Translations under genes and position numbers: made by a program
Notes under the pieces: model-generated
Seen by the model: the letters and a program-made list of their open reading frames with translations, nothing else
Told to the model about the DNA's origin: nothing
Database searches by the model: none
Shown here: in pieces, positions 18,193-25,701 of the stretch
Position numbering within the stretch: the first letter of the stretch is position 1
Layout of the letters: the number at the start of each line of letters is the position of its first letter
Assembly: GCA_934486735.1 (NCBI GenBank)
Contig: CAKSQL010000024.1
Coordinates: 1-45,764, forward strand
DNA from: an uncultured Clostridia bacterium
GTDB taxonomy: Bacteria > Bacillota > Clostridia > UBA1381
Direction: 5' to 3'
Length of the DNA: 45,764 nucleotides

Positions 18193-19566
18193 TCATTTTG
18201 CGGCAGACCGGGCATCGTGCTTGTGAGCAGGCGCCGCTGCCATATTTTCGTCCACTCCCTCGGTCGATTCCTTTATGAACATTATCAGCGCGGTCTGGAC
18301 AATAAGCTTCATATCAAGCCACATAGAAAAGTTATTGATATATATGCTGTCAAAAAGCACCTTGTCAGAAACCTTTGTGTTATACTGTCCGTATATCTGT
18401 GCATATCCCGTCAGCCCTGCTTTAACCAAATATCTGATATCATAATTTTTAACCATTTCGCTGTATCGGTCGGCATAAACAGGTCTTTCGGGCCGCGGAC
18501 CGACAAAGGACATTTCACCTTTTAATATATTAATCAGCTGCGGAAGTTCGTCCAGGCGGCATTTCCTCAAAAAATGTCCGATGCGTGTGATTCTTTTGTC
18601 ATTCTCGGTAGCGAGCAGCGCTCCGTATTTTTCAGCGTCCCGTATCATGGTTCTGAATTTTATTATATCGAATTTCCTTTTATGAATCGTATATCTTTCC
18701 TGCTTGTAAAACACAGGTCCGGGGGAATCGAGCTTTATTGCCGCCGCACAAAGAAGAAAAATCGGAGATGACACAACAATTCCCAAAAGCGCTCCGACAA
18801 AGTCAAAACATCTTTTTACAATAATTTCAAACGCGGTCAACTGCGCATTTTTCAAACCTATAACAGGCGTATCGCCTATATGCCTTATTCTTCCGCCCAA
18901 AAATGACAGATTTTCAACCGTCGGAATCACCTGCACGCCCTTGCCCTTTGCAAATGCGTACAAAATATATTTATCCCTCAAATCGACAGGGATATTCCCC
19001 AATATCAATACATGGTCGCAGCGCTCGGTCTTTTCAATCACTTCATCTTCCAGTTCGATATCGTGAACCTCGCAAAGCTCAACTTCGGCGAAATCCACCG
19101 CCTTTCTGACAAGCTTTTTCAAAAAGCTTTCCGGACAGCCGGGGCAATATAATATAAGCAGAGTCTGGGTACTTCTGATTCTTATGAGCATGCGCAGAAG
19201 CATTCTCCGCCCGGCAAGCATTACAAGGCAGCTCAGCCCAAAGAACGCCATGCAACGCAGAACGGAAGCATATAAAAGCTTCGGAAATACAAGCCGCACA
19301 AGCAATATAACAAAAAGCGAAAACAGCAGCGCAATTGCAAATGTAATCGGCAGCCGCTGCTTTTGCGTGGCATACGAACACAAATCGTCATATGCATCGA
19401 GCATTGTCAGAAAAAGCAGCATCGCTCCGGCAAAAATCAAAACCGTTGAGATTGTTTCCGACACCGGGATTTTGAAAAATACCAAAAACGCACAAATCGC
19501 AATTGCTGCAATGTCACCTATCACGCCAAGCCACATACCCATTCTGTGTATATCGATATTTTTCAT
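18193..19566 (-). CDS. Priming undecaprenyl-phosphate sugar-1-phosphate transferase
   Basis: 457 aa polyisoprenyl-phosphate hexose-1-phosphate transferase (WbaP/CpsE type). Four N-terminal helices, a cytoplasmic CoA-binding-like region, then a fifth helix (VKRCFDFVGALLGIV) and the catalytic domain: SPGPVFYKQERY, FDIIKFRTM, RITRIGHFLRKCRLDELPQL, GEMSFVGPRPERPVY and AGLTGYAQIYG. It starts repeat-unit synthesis by moving a sugar phosphate onto undecaprenyl phosphate. The start is the ATG at 19566, 8 nt after GGGGG; upstream in-frame starts lie in the leader. It is the first gene after the terminator-like hairpin at 19655-19695. Confidence 0.92.
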   Translation of the reverse strand: MKNIDIHRMGMWLGVIGDIAAIAICAFLVFFKIPVSETISTVLIFAGAMLLFLTMLDAYDDLCSYATQKQRLPITFAIALLFSLFVILLVRLVFPKLLYASVLRCMAFFGLSCLVMLAGRRMLLRMLIRIRSTQTLLILYCPGCPESFLKKLVRKAVDFAEVELCEVHDIELEDEVIEKTERCDHVLILGNIPVDLRDKYILYAFAKGKGVQVIPTVENLSFLGGRIRHIGDTPVIGLKNAQLTAFEIIVKRCFDFVGALLGIVVSSPIFLLCAAAIKLDSPGPVFYKQERYTIHKRKFDIIKFRTMIRDAEKYGALLATENDKRITRIGHFLRKCRLDELPQLINILKGEMSFVGPRPERPVYADRYSEMVKNYDIRYLVKAGLTGYAQIYGQYNTKVSDKVLFDSIYINNFSMWLDMKLIVQTALIMFIKESTEGVDENMAAAPAHKHDARSAAK

Positions 19567-19654
19567 ATTCATAACCCCCATATTTGCCATTTTTGTTAAA
19601 GATAATCTTCCACACATCGCCCCGAAAGGCTTTTTTCGCTTGTATTTTAAAGAC

Positions 19655-19695
19655 GACAAAAGCGAGTATCACAGCTATTTGTCTGTAACACCCGC
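19655..19695 (-). terminator. Terminator or attenuator between secreted-protein genes and polysaccharide operon
   Basis: On the minus strand a 13-bp stem (19683-19695 with 19662-19674; four pairs are G-U) with an eight-base loop is followed by TTTTGT. It lies 38 nt after the stop of the upstream secreted protein and about 90 nt before the priming transferase start. It could end the riboswitch-controlled transcript or pass partial read-through. I did not find a near-consensus promoter between it and 19566. Confidence 0.6.
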
Positions 19696-19733
19696 ATTCG
19701 TCTTAATCATTTTGACACGAGCAGGAAATATTT

Positions 19734-20786
19734 TTATTCTTCATCAAACATATTATCTATGCCTGCAGCATCTCTATCCATAACATATACTTTTTGAATG
19801 TTTCCCTGCGTGTCGCCCATAGCAAGCCATATATATTTGTCATTGTCAACCCCATATTTTGACAACAATCTCTCCGATATAAACGGAGTTATATACAGCG
19901 TTCTGAGCCCGTTTCTTGCAATATATTCCTGTTTGTAGGCTTGAGAATCTATTCTCCCATACTGACTTTGCAGACCCGGCTCAAGCTCGGCGAGTCTTGC
20001 TCCTGCAAGCTTATAAACAGCTGATGCGGCATCTATCAAGTCCTGAGGGATAACATATGAATTTTCCTCAAATGTGTCCTCGTCCAGAACCGTGTACCAC
20101 ACATCCTCAAAGCCGTCCATAATCCAAGTGTGATTGTCACCCTCCCACACGCTGTGAGGTCTGTTCGGCTTTATAGACATAACACCCGGAATAAATGTAC
20201 CGGTCTGAGCATCATATTCAACACATGTAGTTCTTTCTGCCTTTTCCTCCGGCACTACTATCGAAATTTCCTTATCGGTTTCTTTGTCGATTATAACGCC
20301 GTCAACATGCCAACCGTCGCCTTCTTTTTTAAGCACATACCATTGGATTTTGTAGTTATCCTCGGTAAGTCTCGACCAAGGAATGATTTTTCCGTTGCTT
20401 GAGCGAATATATGCGTCTTTGCTCTTGTACTGATTTACAACATCTTCAAATACTGTTGTCTCGTCCGGAGTTGAGCTGAGATATGCAAGAATATCACTCT
20501 CCGAGACTCCGTTGCCGACAGCTATTGAAAAGTTTTGCGAAAGCTGGCTTTTCAGCGTTGTTTTTCCGACAGAGCCTGTAAAGAATTTTTTATCGCGAGC
20601 CGACACATTGCCGTTCGAATCCAGCTGTTCTCCGTCTATCTGAATAAAGAACGATACACTTGCATTGCTTTGTGCGTGTCCGTTATATTGGTCGTTGTTC
20701 AAACCATCGTTTGCAGCAAATGCGGGTACGCACGATATGAGCACCGCAATCATTGCTATAATTAAAATTTTTACTGTCTTTTTCAT
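19734..20786 (-). CDS. Secreted protein of unknown function
   Basis: About 350 aa. Signal peptide: MKKTVKILIIAMIAVLISC followed by VPAFA and then AND, a likely signal-peptidase I site. The mature protein has SFFIQIDGEQLDSNGNVSA, a segment IQWYVLKKEGDGWHVDGVII like those in Firmicute surface proteins, and a Trp/His-rich stretch (VWEGDNHTWIMDGFEDVWYT). No enzyme motif, anchor or LPxTG is visible, so it may be released or bind polymer. It follows the LRR protein by 26 nt and belongs to the riboswitch transcript. The start at 20786 sits 12 nt after AAAGGA; an earlier in-frame start would overlap the upstream gene and spoil the signal peptide. Confidence 0.75.
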   Translation of the reverse strand: MKKTVKILIIAMIAVLISCVPAFAANDGLNNDQYNGHAQSNASVSFFIQIDGEQLDSNGNVSARDKKFFTGSVGKTTLKSQLSQNFSIAVGNGVSESDILAYLSSTPDETTVFEDVVNQYKSKDAYIRSSNGKIIPWSRLTEDNYKIQWYVLKKEGDGWHVDGVIIDKETDKEISIVVPEEKAERTTCVEYDAQTGTFIPGVMSIKPNRPHSVWEGDNHTWIMDGFEDVWYTVLDEDTFEENSYVIPQDLIDAASAVYKLAGARLAELEPGLQSQYGRIDSQAYKQEYIARNGLRTLYITPFISERLLSKYGVDNDKYIWLAMGDTQGNIQKVYVMDRDAAGIDNMFDEE

Positions 20787-20812
20787 ATTTATAACCATTC
20801 CTTTCGTGAAAG

Positions 20813-22117
20813 TCAGTTTATTGTCACCAATCCGGTTTCGCTGTCCCATTCGACGCTTTCGCCGAACGCCTCCGCAATTGCCCGTACCGGAACAAATGTC
20901 CTGTTGTTTTCCACAATCGCCGGAGTTATCAGCTCAATCGGCTTGCCGTCTTTATAAAGAATATTTTCGTCTATTTTGAATGAGCACTCAATTCCGTCTC
21001 TTTTTGCATACGCTGTCCGCGTATCGCCGTCCCATCCGACATCGGCGTTCAATGCTTCAAAAATGCTTCTCATAGGAACCATTGTGCAATCGTTTCGGAT
21101 AAATACCGGAACATCGGTCCGCAGCTCTTTGCCGCTCACCTTGATTCTGACCGTCGGCTCAAAGCTTCTTTTTGATTCCGACGCATACGCTTCAAGATTT
21201 TTTCCTCTTATTTTAAGTCCCTCGTCAGTCCCGTAAAATATATCCTTCCCCAGCCGGACCGCCGTTCCGGGGATATCAGCCACTGCAAGCAATTCACAGT
21301 TTTTTAAGGCTCCCGTACCGATTTTTTCACATCCGTACGGAACATATATATTTTTCAGACCCGAGCCGTAAAAGGCATAGTCTCCGATTGATTTCACGCC
21401 GCTGCCGAGGTTTGCATTTTTCAATTTCTCGCAGAAATAAAATGCATAATCGTCTATTTCCTCAAGGCTCTCCGGCGTTTCGATGCTTTTAATTTCTGCA
21501 TTATAAGCAAACGCCTTGCTGCGGATTTTCAGCGTTCCATCCGGAATTGTGTAAGTCTCATCTTTTCTCCCTGCCGGATAAATAACAAGCTCTGTTTTAT
21601 CCTTGCTGAAAATCACCCCGTCCACTGTCGTGAAATAAGGATTATCATCAGCCACCTCAAAGCTTTCGATTGCTGTGCAATCAGCAAAAGCATTCGGTCC
21701 CATATATGAAACATTTTTCGGAATGATTACATTTTCAAGCTCCGGGCATCCCATAAATGCCTCATCACCGATACTTTCCATGCTCTCAGGGAAATTAATT
21801 TTTTTCAGTTTTTTGCTGAAACTGAATGCATCGTTTCCTATCGACACAAAGCCATCCGGCAAAACGACCTCCTCAACAATTCCGCAATTTGAAAATACAT
21901 TTTTTTCGATTTTCGTAACGCCTTTTTGTATTTCTATTTTCTCTGCCGAATCCAGATACTGTACCAGCGGCGAACCGTCGTTTATCATTCCGTAGCCGCT
22001 GATTGAAATGCTTTTTTTATCCGCATCGTATTTCCAGTCCATATCGGCGGCAAAGCATACTGTCGATGCCATGCAAACAAGTACCGCTGTATGTACCGCT
22101 GCCTTTTTTAAATTCAT
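20813..22117 (-). CDS. Secreted BspA-type leucine-rich-repeat protein with copper-amine-oxidase-N-like domain
   Basis: 434 aa. Signal peptide (MNLKKAAVHTAVLVCMAS, TVCFA, cut before ADMDW). Residues about 40-310 are BspA-like leucine-rich repeats, with repeated units of the form F-x-x-C-x-x-L-x-x-V-x-I-P. The C-terminal 115 residues contain two segments (VPVFIRNDCTMVPMRSIFEA and IVENNRTFVPVRAIAEAFG) of the copper-amine-oxidase N-terminal 'stalk' domain found in Firmicute wall-associated proteins. Likely an adhesin or matrix protein. The GGGAGGG ribosome site is 5 nt before the ATG. Expression passes through a c-di-GMP-II riboswitch and two terminator-like hairpins. Confidence 0.87.
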   Translation of the reverse strand: MNLKKAAVHTAVLVCMASTVCFAADMDWKYDADKKSISISGYGMINDGSPLVQYLDSAEKIEIQKGVTKIEKNVFSNCGIVEEVVLPDGFVSIGNDAFSFSKKLKKINFPESMESIGDEAFMGCPELENVIIPKNVSYMGPNAFADCTAIESFEVADDNPYFTTVDGVIFSKDKTELVIYPAGRKDETYTIPDGTLKIRSKAFAYNAEIKSIETPESLEEIDDYAFYFCEKLKNANLGSGVKSIGDYAFYGSGLKNIYVPYGCEKIGTGALKNCELLAVADIPGTAVRLGKDIFYGTDEGLKIRGKNLEAYASESKRSFEPTVRIKVSGKELRTDVPVFIRNDCTMVPMRSIFEALNADVGWDGDTRTAYAKRDGIECSFKIDENILYKDGKPIELITPAIVENNRTFVPVRAIAEAFGESVEWDSETGLVTIN

Positions 22118-22150
22118 ACTATCCCTCCCTATCAAAATTTTTGCAGCCTT

Positions 22151-22271
22151 TAAAAAAACAGAGATCATTACCAACCGTTCGCCTTTGAACCAATCAGGTC
22201 AAATCAAACGTCATTCCAAACAAACCCCCGATTTTTCATCGGAGACCGCGGACAATCGGTAATCATCTCTG
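22151..22271 (-). ncRNA. Large structured RNA with U-tract, second element of the LRR leader
   Basis: On the minus strand, CAGAGATGATTACC (22258-22271) pairs with GGTAATGATCTCTG (22159-22172), 13 of 14 positions, closing a roughly 85-nt interior, and is followed by seven U (22152-22158). The interior holds a stable small hairpin (CUCCGAU, loop GAAAA, AUCGGGG) and another with GUUC/GAAC arms. The run of U ends about 18 nt before the Shine-Dalgarno of the LRR gene. It acts at least as a terminator-like structure; the branched interior is larger than a normal terminator. I could not match it to a riboswitch family I know. Confidence 0.6.
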
Positions 22272-22299
22272 CTTGAATTTTAAATCGCTTAATTTCAAG
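22272..22299 (-). other. Hairpin between the two leader elements
   Basis: CUUGAA and UUCAAG arms (minus strand) with partly paired A/U-rich sequence and a GCGA loop region. It separates the riboswitch terminator from the second structured RNA. Confidence 0.4.
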
Positions 22300-22301
22300 A
22301 G

Positions 22302-22345
22302 AAATAAAAAAGCCCGCCAAAATCAAAAAATGAATTTCAACAGAC
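22302..22345 (-). terminator. Terminator of the c-di-GMP-II riboswitch
   Basis: On the minus strand GUCUGUUGAAAUU (22333-22345) pairs with GAUUUUGGCGGGC (22312-22324) along 13 positions, several as G-U, with an eight-base loop, followed by six U and then AUUU. The 5' arm starts where the aptamer's conserved CAACCG ends, so folding of the aptamer's outer helix and of this stem would exclude each other, the usual expression-platform arrangement. Confidence 0.65.
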
Positions 22346-22410
22346 CGGTTGCACTACTCACTCCGCAATACACAAGTGCCCATATACGCATATTGCTTCA
22401 TCGCATTCTT
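22341..22410 (-). promoter_or_regulatory. Cyclic di-GMP-II riboswitch aptamer
   Basis: The minus strand reads GAUGAAGC, a short A/U loop, then GGGCACUUG, 14 nt that can form a small hairpin, AGUAGUGCAACCG. These are the conserved core of the class II c-di-GMP riboswitch known from Clostridioides and Clostridium, with the same 14-nt distance between the CACUU and AGUAGUG strands as in the well-studied C. acetobutylicum example. It starts almost at the predicted transcript 5' end and is followed by a terminator, then by the secreted LRR protein gene. The outer P1 helix is weak or diverged here. Adhesin and matrix genes are typical targets of this class. Confidence 0.85.
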
Positions 22411-22422
22411 TTTTATACTACA

Positions 22423-22451
22423 AGTATACCACATTTTTTTCCATTTGTCAA
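22423..22451 (-). promoter_or_regulatory. Promoter of the riboswitch-LRR transcript
   Basis: Minus strand: -35 TTGACA (22446-22451), 17 bp, -10 TATACT (22423-22428), with TGTGG just before the -10. Transcription should begin near 22415, giving a leader of about 300 nt before the LRR start codon. Confidence 0.85.
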
Positions 22452-22481
22452 CAACTTTTTCATATTTGTCACATTTAACAA

Positions 22482-23777
22482 TTAAATTTCATCAAAAGTA
22501 TTATTTTTAGACAAATTGTCAAATTCGCTTTCGCTCATCGGGCGATACAGATAAAAGCCCTGGAGAATATCACAGCCGGCGGATATCGCACTGCGTTTTT
22601 GCTCGTCATTTTCTATGCCCATGCAAAGGACTTTCGCTTTCATGGCGCCTGCCAACTTAACCGTACTTTCAAAAATGCGCGCGCCCCATTCGTTTTGCGC
22701 GGCATAAAGAACGCTTTTATCTATGCCTATAATATCCGGCGAAAGCCCGGACAGCTCCCCAAAAGCGGTATTCCCTCTGCCGAAGTCGTCCATACAAATT
22801 TTAAATCCGGCGTTTTTCAATGCTTTTATATTCTCGTCAAGCATTCCCGAATCGCTCTGCCCATCCTCTAACTCGATTATAATTCTGCCCGGCTCCGCTC
22901 CGACATTCTTTGCAATATCGAGCATTTCCTTCGAAATCCCCACAGACTCCAGCGACCGCCTCGAAAAATTGCAGGCAATATATAAGCTGCTTTCCCTGTG
23001 CCGCTCTGCCCGGCGGCAGCATTTTTCCAAGATATATAAATCGAATTTCCGACTCAGATTCTCCTTTTTTATCGTCTCCAAAAATTTTCCGGGCAAAACC
23101 TCATATCCGCGCTCGTTTTTCAGCCTTGCAAGCACCTCGCAGCCGAAAAGCTTACCACTTTTTGCATCAACAAGCGGCTGGAAGAGCAGATAAAAGCAGT
23201 CATTATCTATATAATTTTCGATATTTCTCTCAATTTGTTCGCTTTCTATTATCTCGCCAAGCGAATCACGTCCGCAAATTTTATAAAAAACACCGAGTTT
23301 TTTTGCATGCCTTGCCGCTTTTTTGGCATATCCCGCCGCCTTTTTGAAATCCTCGCCGTGCTTTGCCGCATACACGCCCACATTCACATCGGTCATGCCT
23401 GAAAAAACGGCACATTCCTTTTCGAGCTGACCGCAAAATTTTGCTGCCGCATCCTCATCCATAAACTCAGCTATGACAAAGCTGTTTCCGTCAACTCTTG
23501 CCGCCGCTCCGTCCTTCAATTGCTCTCCGATTTTTCTTTCTATAATACATATCAACTTCAAAAGCTCCGATTTTTCCGCATTTATATGCAGCGATTCGTA
23601 CGATACTCCCACATAAACCACCGCGCAGACTCCGTTTTCGCCTACGCTCTCATTATACGCTCTTTCAACTCCCGAGATATTCAAAAGCGATTTTTCTCCT
23701 CCGCTTTTTGCAAGAAATCCAAAAAATATTATCGCGAGAATCACCGCCAATGCAGAACATATAATTATCATTGACAT
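22482..23777 (-). CDS. Degenerate GGDEF-EAL protein, membrane-anchored
   Basis: 431 aa. One N-terminal helix (about 3-22), then a shortened GGDEF-like domain in which the signature is DGNSF, then an EAL-type domain. The EAL core is partly kept (CEVLARL in place of EAL, ACNFSRRS, CMDDFGRGNTAF, QGFYLYRP) but two positions of the catalytic set are lost: the Lys of LKID is Gly (IIGIDKS), and the Glu of AEGVE is Met (CMGIEN). It is therefore probably a c-di-GMP receptor or an inactive regulator, not an enzyme. The start ATG at 23777 has AGGAGG eight bases upstream; a GTG nine bases earlier has none. It follows the metallophosphoesterase by 38 nt and directly precedes the riboswitch promoter. Confidence 0.82.
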   Translation of the reverse strand: MSMIIICSALAVILAIIFFGFLAKSGGEKSLLNISGVERAYNESVGENGVCAVVYVGVSYESLHINAEKSELLKLICIIERKIGEQLKDGAAARVDGNSFVIAEFMDEDAAAKFCGQLEKECAVFSGMTDVNVGVYAAKHGEDFKKAAGYAKKAARHAKKLGVFYKICGRDSLGEIIESEQIERNIENYIDNDCFYLLFQPLVDAKSGKLFGCEVLARLKNERGYEVLPGKFLETIKKENLSRKFDLYILEKCCRRAERHRESSLYIACNFSRRSLESVGISKEMLDIAKNVGAEPGRIIIELEDGQSDSGMLDENIKALKNAGFKICMDDFGRGNTAFGELSGLSPDIIGIDKSVLYAAQNEWGARIFESTVKLAGAMKAKVLCMGIENDEQKRSAISAGCDILQGFYLYRPMSESEFDNLSKNNTFDEI

Positions 23778-23815
23778 ACCCAACACCTCCTACACTCAGC
23801 TTTTCGTGACCGCTG

Positions 23816-24664
23816 CTATTTCGCATTGCCATGCAGCACAATTGTCATTATTTCGGGCGGATTGAACACACGTATCTTATGCAAATTATAATCGCATCCG
23901 CGGCTGACTGCCATAGCAGTTCCGTTTTCTTCGAAGATTCCGCTCGTATATTTCGGAAAAAATTCTCCCTTTTTCTTTCCTATAACGCCGCCTGCAAAGG
24001 GAAGTCTCACAACTCCGCCATGCATATGCCCGGAAATAATCAAATCCGCCGGCACAGAGCTTATTCTCGGGAAAACATCGGCGCGGTGATAGACTGCTAT
24101 ATTAAGTTCATCCTCATCGGCAAGCTTTTCTATCGTTTGCTTTATTTCCTTTGCCGTTTCGTCGTCAACGCTTTCATCGGCGCAATCCTTAATTCCTATT
24201 ATGCGTATTTTGCTTCGGTTTATTTTCACATCATCAAAATCATCAAAAAGCATATGCACGCCACTTTTTTCAAGCTCCTCCGCCATAGCTTTCCGAACCG
24301 CATTCCCATTCGACGCCTCATGATTTCCCCAGACTGCATATATCGGCATCGAATCCTTTTCCGCCTCCGCAATCTTTATCACATTGTCTAAATTTGTATA
24401 CGGCAGCTGAATCATATCACCCGCAAAAATCAGCATGTCCGGTTTTTCCTTGTCAAGTCTTTCGATAAATTTATCGGCGTATATATTATTGTGGATATCC
24501 GATATGACCGCTATTTTATATCCGTAAAATTCAATCGGCGTTTTCTCGGAAAAGTAATCATAGCGCGTCACATACACATTTTGATTCATATGCATATTTA
24601 CAAAAAATGCCGTGCACGCCGCAATAACTGCCGCCGCAATCGTGATTATGAAAGCCTTTTTCAT
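23816..24664 (-). CDS. Membrane-anchored calcineurin-like metallophosphoesterase (YkuE/YaeI-like)
   Basis: 282 aa. N-terminal helix (about 3-22) as signal anchor, then the dimetal phosphoesterase motifs in order: DIHN (D-x-H), FAGDM, WGNHE, YHRAD and SGHMHGG. It resembles the YkuE/YaeI group, proposed to act on lipid-linked or envelope phosphoesters such as UDP-diacylglucosamine; the real substrate here is unknown. It has a strong promoter (24701-24729) and probably shares a transcript with the degenerate EAL gene. Confidence 0.87.
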   Translation of the reverse strand: MKKAFIITIAAAVIAACTAFFVNMHMNQNVYVTRYDYFSEKTPIEFYGYKIAVISDIHNNIYADKFIERLDKEKPDMLIFAGDMIQLPYTNLDNVIKIAEAEKDSMPIYAVWGNHEASNGNAVRKAMAEELEKSGVHMLFDDFDDVKINRSKIRIIGIKDCADESVDDETAKEIKQTIEKLADEDELNIAVYHRADVFPRISSVPADLIISGHMHGGVVRLPFAGGVIGKKKGEFFPKYTSGIFEENGTAMAVSRGCDYNLHKIRVFNPPEIMTIVLHGNAK

Positions 24665-24700
24665 TCTCCGCTGCCCTCTTTCCGCTTTATCTGTCTATTT

Positions 24701-24729
24701 ATTGTACCACATTATTCTCATCGGGTCAA
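24701..24729 (-). promoter_or_regulatory. Promoter of the metallophosphoesterase gene
   Basis: Minus strand: -35 TTGACC (24724-24729), 17-bp spacer ending in TGTGG, -10 TACAAT (24701-24706). About 37-60 nt upstream of the start codon. Confidence 0.8.
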
Positions 24730-24771
24730 GTCCTCAAAGCATGAAAAATTCCATATTTTTTTTGCATATTT

Positions 24772-24832
24772 TAAAAAATAAGACTGTGAAAAGTGTCAAT
24801 CAAAAATGTATGACAAATTTTACACAGCCTTA
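24772..24832 (-). terminator. Terminator after the SDR gene
   Basis: On the minus strand AAGGCTGTG pairs with CACAGTCTT (one G-U) across a loop of about 30 nt, extended by AAAA/TTTT pairs, followed by ATTTTTT. It starts a few bases after the SDR stop. The long loop makes it less certain than the others. Confidence 0.6.
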
Positions 24833-24838
24833 AAAAAT

Positions 24839-25618
24839 TTATTTTCCGGTGTTCAAAATCTCGGGATAAAGCTGGCAGCTCATTCCTCCGTCAACGATAA
24901 TTTCCGCGCCTGTCACATTTTTCGCACCGCTTAAATATCTGACAGCGTTTGCAATATCCTCAAAATCCGAAATATCGCCTATCGGAGTAAGGCGCCCGTT
25001 CACTATCTGCTTGTCCCCCATATCATACCACCGCTTTGTTTTTATCGTGCCCGGCAGAACGACATTCAACCTTATTCCGAACCTGCCCAAATCAACCGCA
25101 AGAGCTTTTGACAGGGAGTTTATTCCACCCTTTGACGCACAGTAAGCGCTTCTGTTCGGAATTGCACGATACGCTGTATTTGAGCTGATAAATACGATCG
25201 ACCCCGTTTTATGCTCTCTCATTCTGACAGCTGCCTGGCGCACTATCATAAAATTCCAGACGAGATTTGTCTCAAATACTCGCTGAAATTCCTCAATTGG
25301 CACGCTGAACAAGTCCATTCCGACAGCCGGGTCCGTCCCGAAGCCCATATCTGCCGAATTTAAACAAACCGTCTCGGCAAAAAGTCCCCTTTTATCCATG
25401 TCCACAAATATATCCTTTACCCTTTGCTCGTCTCTTATATCAAGCGCATAGCCGACCGCCTCGGCCTTGTACTCGTCCGAAAGCTTTTTTGCCGCCGCCT
25501 CAGCACGCTCGCCGCTGCGGCTTGTTATCACCGCCGCATATCCGTCGCGCGCAAAGCTCTCGGCAACTGCATAGCCGCTGCCGACTGTTCCGCCCGTTAC
25601 AAATATTGCTTTTTTCAT
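24839..25618 (-). CDS. Short-chain dehydrogenase/reductase
   Basis: About 259 aa, classical SDR. Cofactor loop TGGTVGSGYA, ALDIRD, the Asn of ETNLVWNF, catalytic Ser-Tyr-Lys in ISSNTAYRAIPNRSAYCASK, and GTIKTKRWYDMGD near the substrate lid. The R and S residues after the second strand (ITSRSGERA) hint at NADP(H). The start is the ATG at 25618, 9 nt after AGGA; an in-frame ATG 15 bases earlier has no ribosome site. Placed after the GH16 and dehydratase genes, it could oxidise a sugar released by the glycosidase, but the substrate is inferred from context only. Confidence 0.88.
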   Translation of the reverse strand: MKKAIFVTGGTVGSGYAVAESFARDGYAAVITSRSGERAEAAAKKLSDEYKAEAVGYALDIRDEQRVKDIFVDMDKRGLFAETVCLNSADMGFGTDPAVGMDLFSVPIEEFQRVFETNLVWNFMIVRQAAVRMREHKTGSIVFISSNTAYRAIPNRSAYCASKGGINSLSKALAVDLGRFGIRLNVVLPGTIKTKRWYDMGDKQIVNGRLTPIGDISDFEDIANAVRYLSGAKNVTGAEIIVDGGMSCQLYPEILNTGK

Positions 25619-25701
25619 GCTTTTCTTCCTCATTATATATAATTCATTTTGATTGTCACATACGGAGCAATCCCCGGCTCCGGCACAAAAACGGACAGTA
25701 A

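Noticed and set aside
19567..19733. A second c-di-GMP riboswitch directly before the polysaccharide operon
   Set aside because: Neither the class I core (GGGCAAACC-like, GCAAAGCC) nor the class II core is present there; only a terminator-like hairpin is seen.
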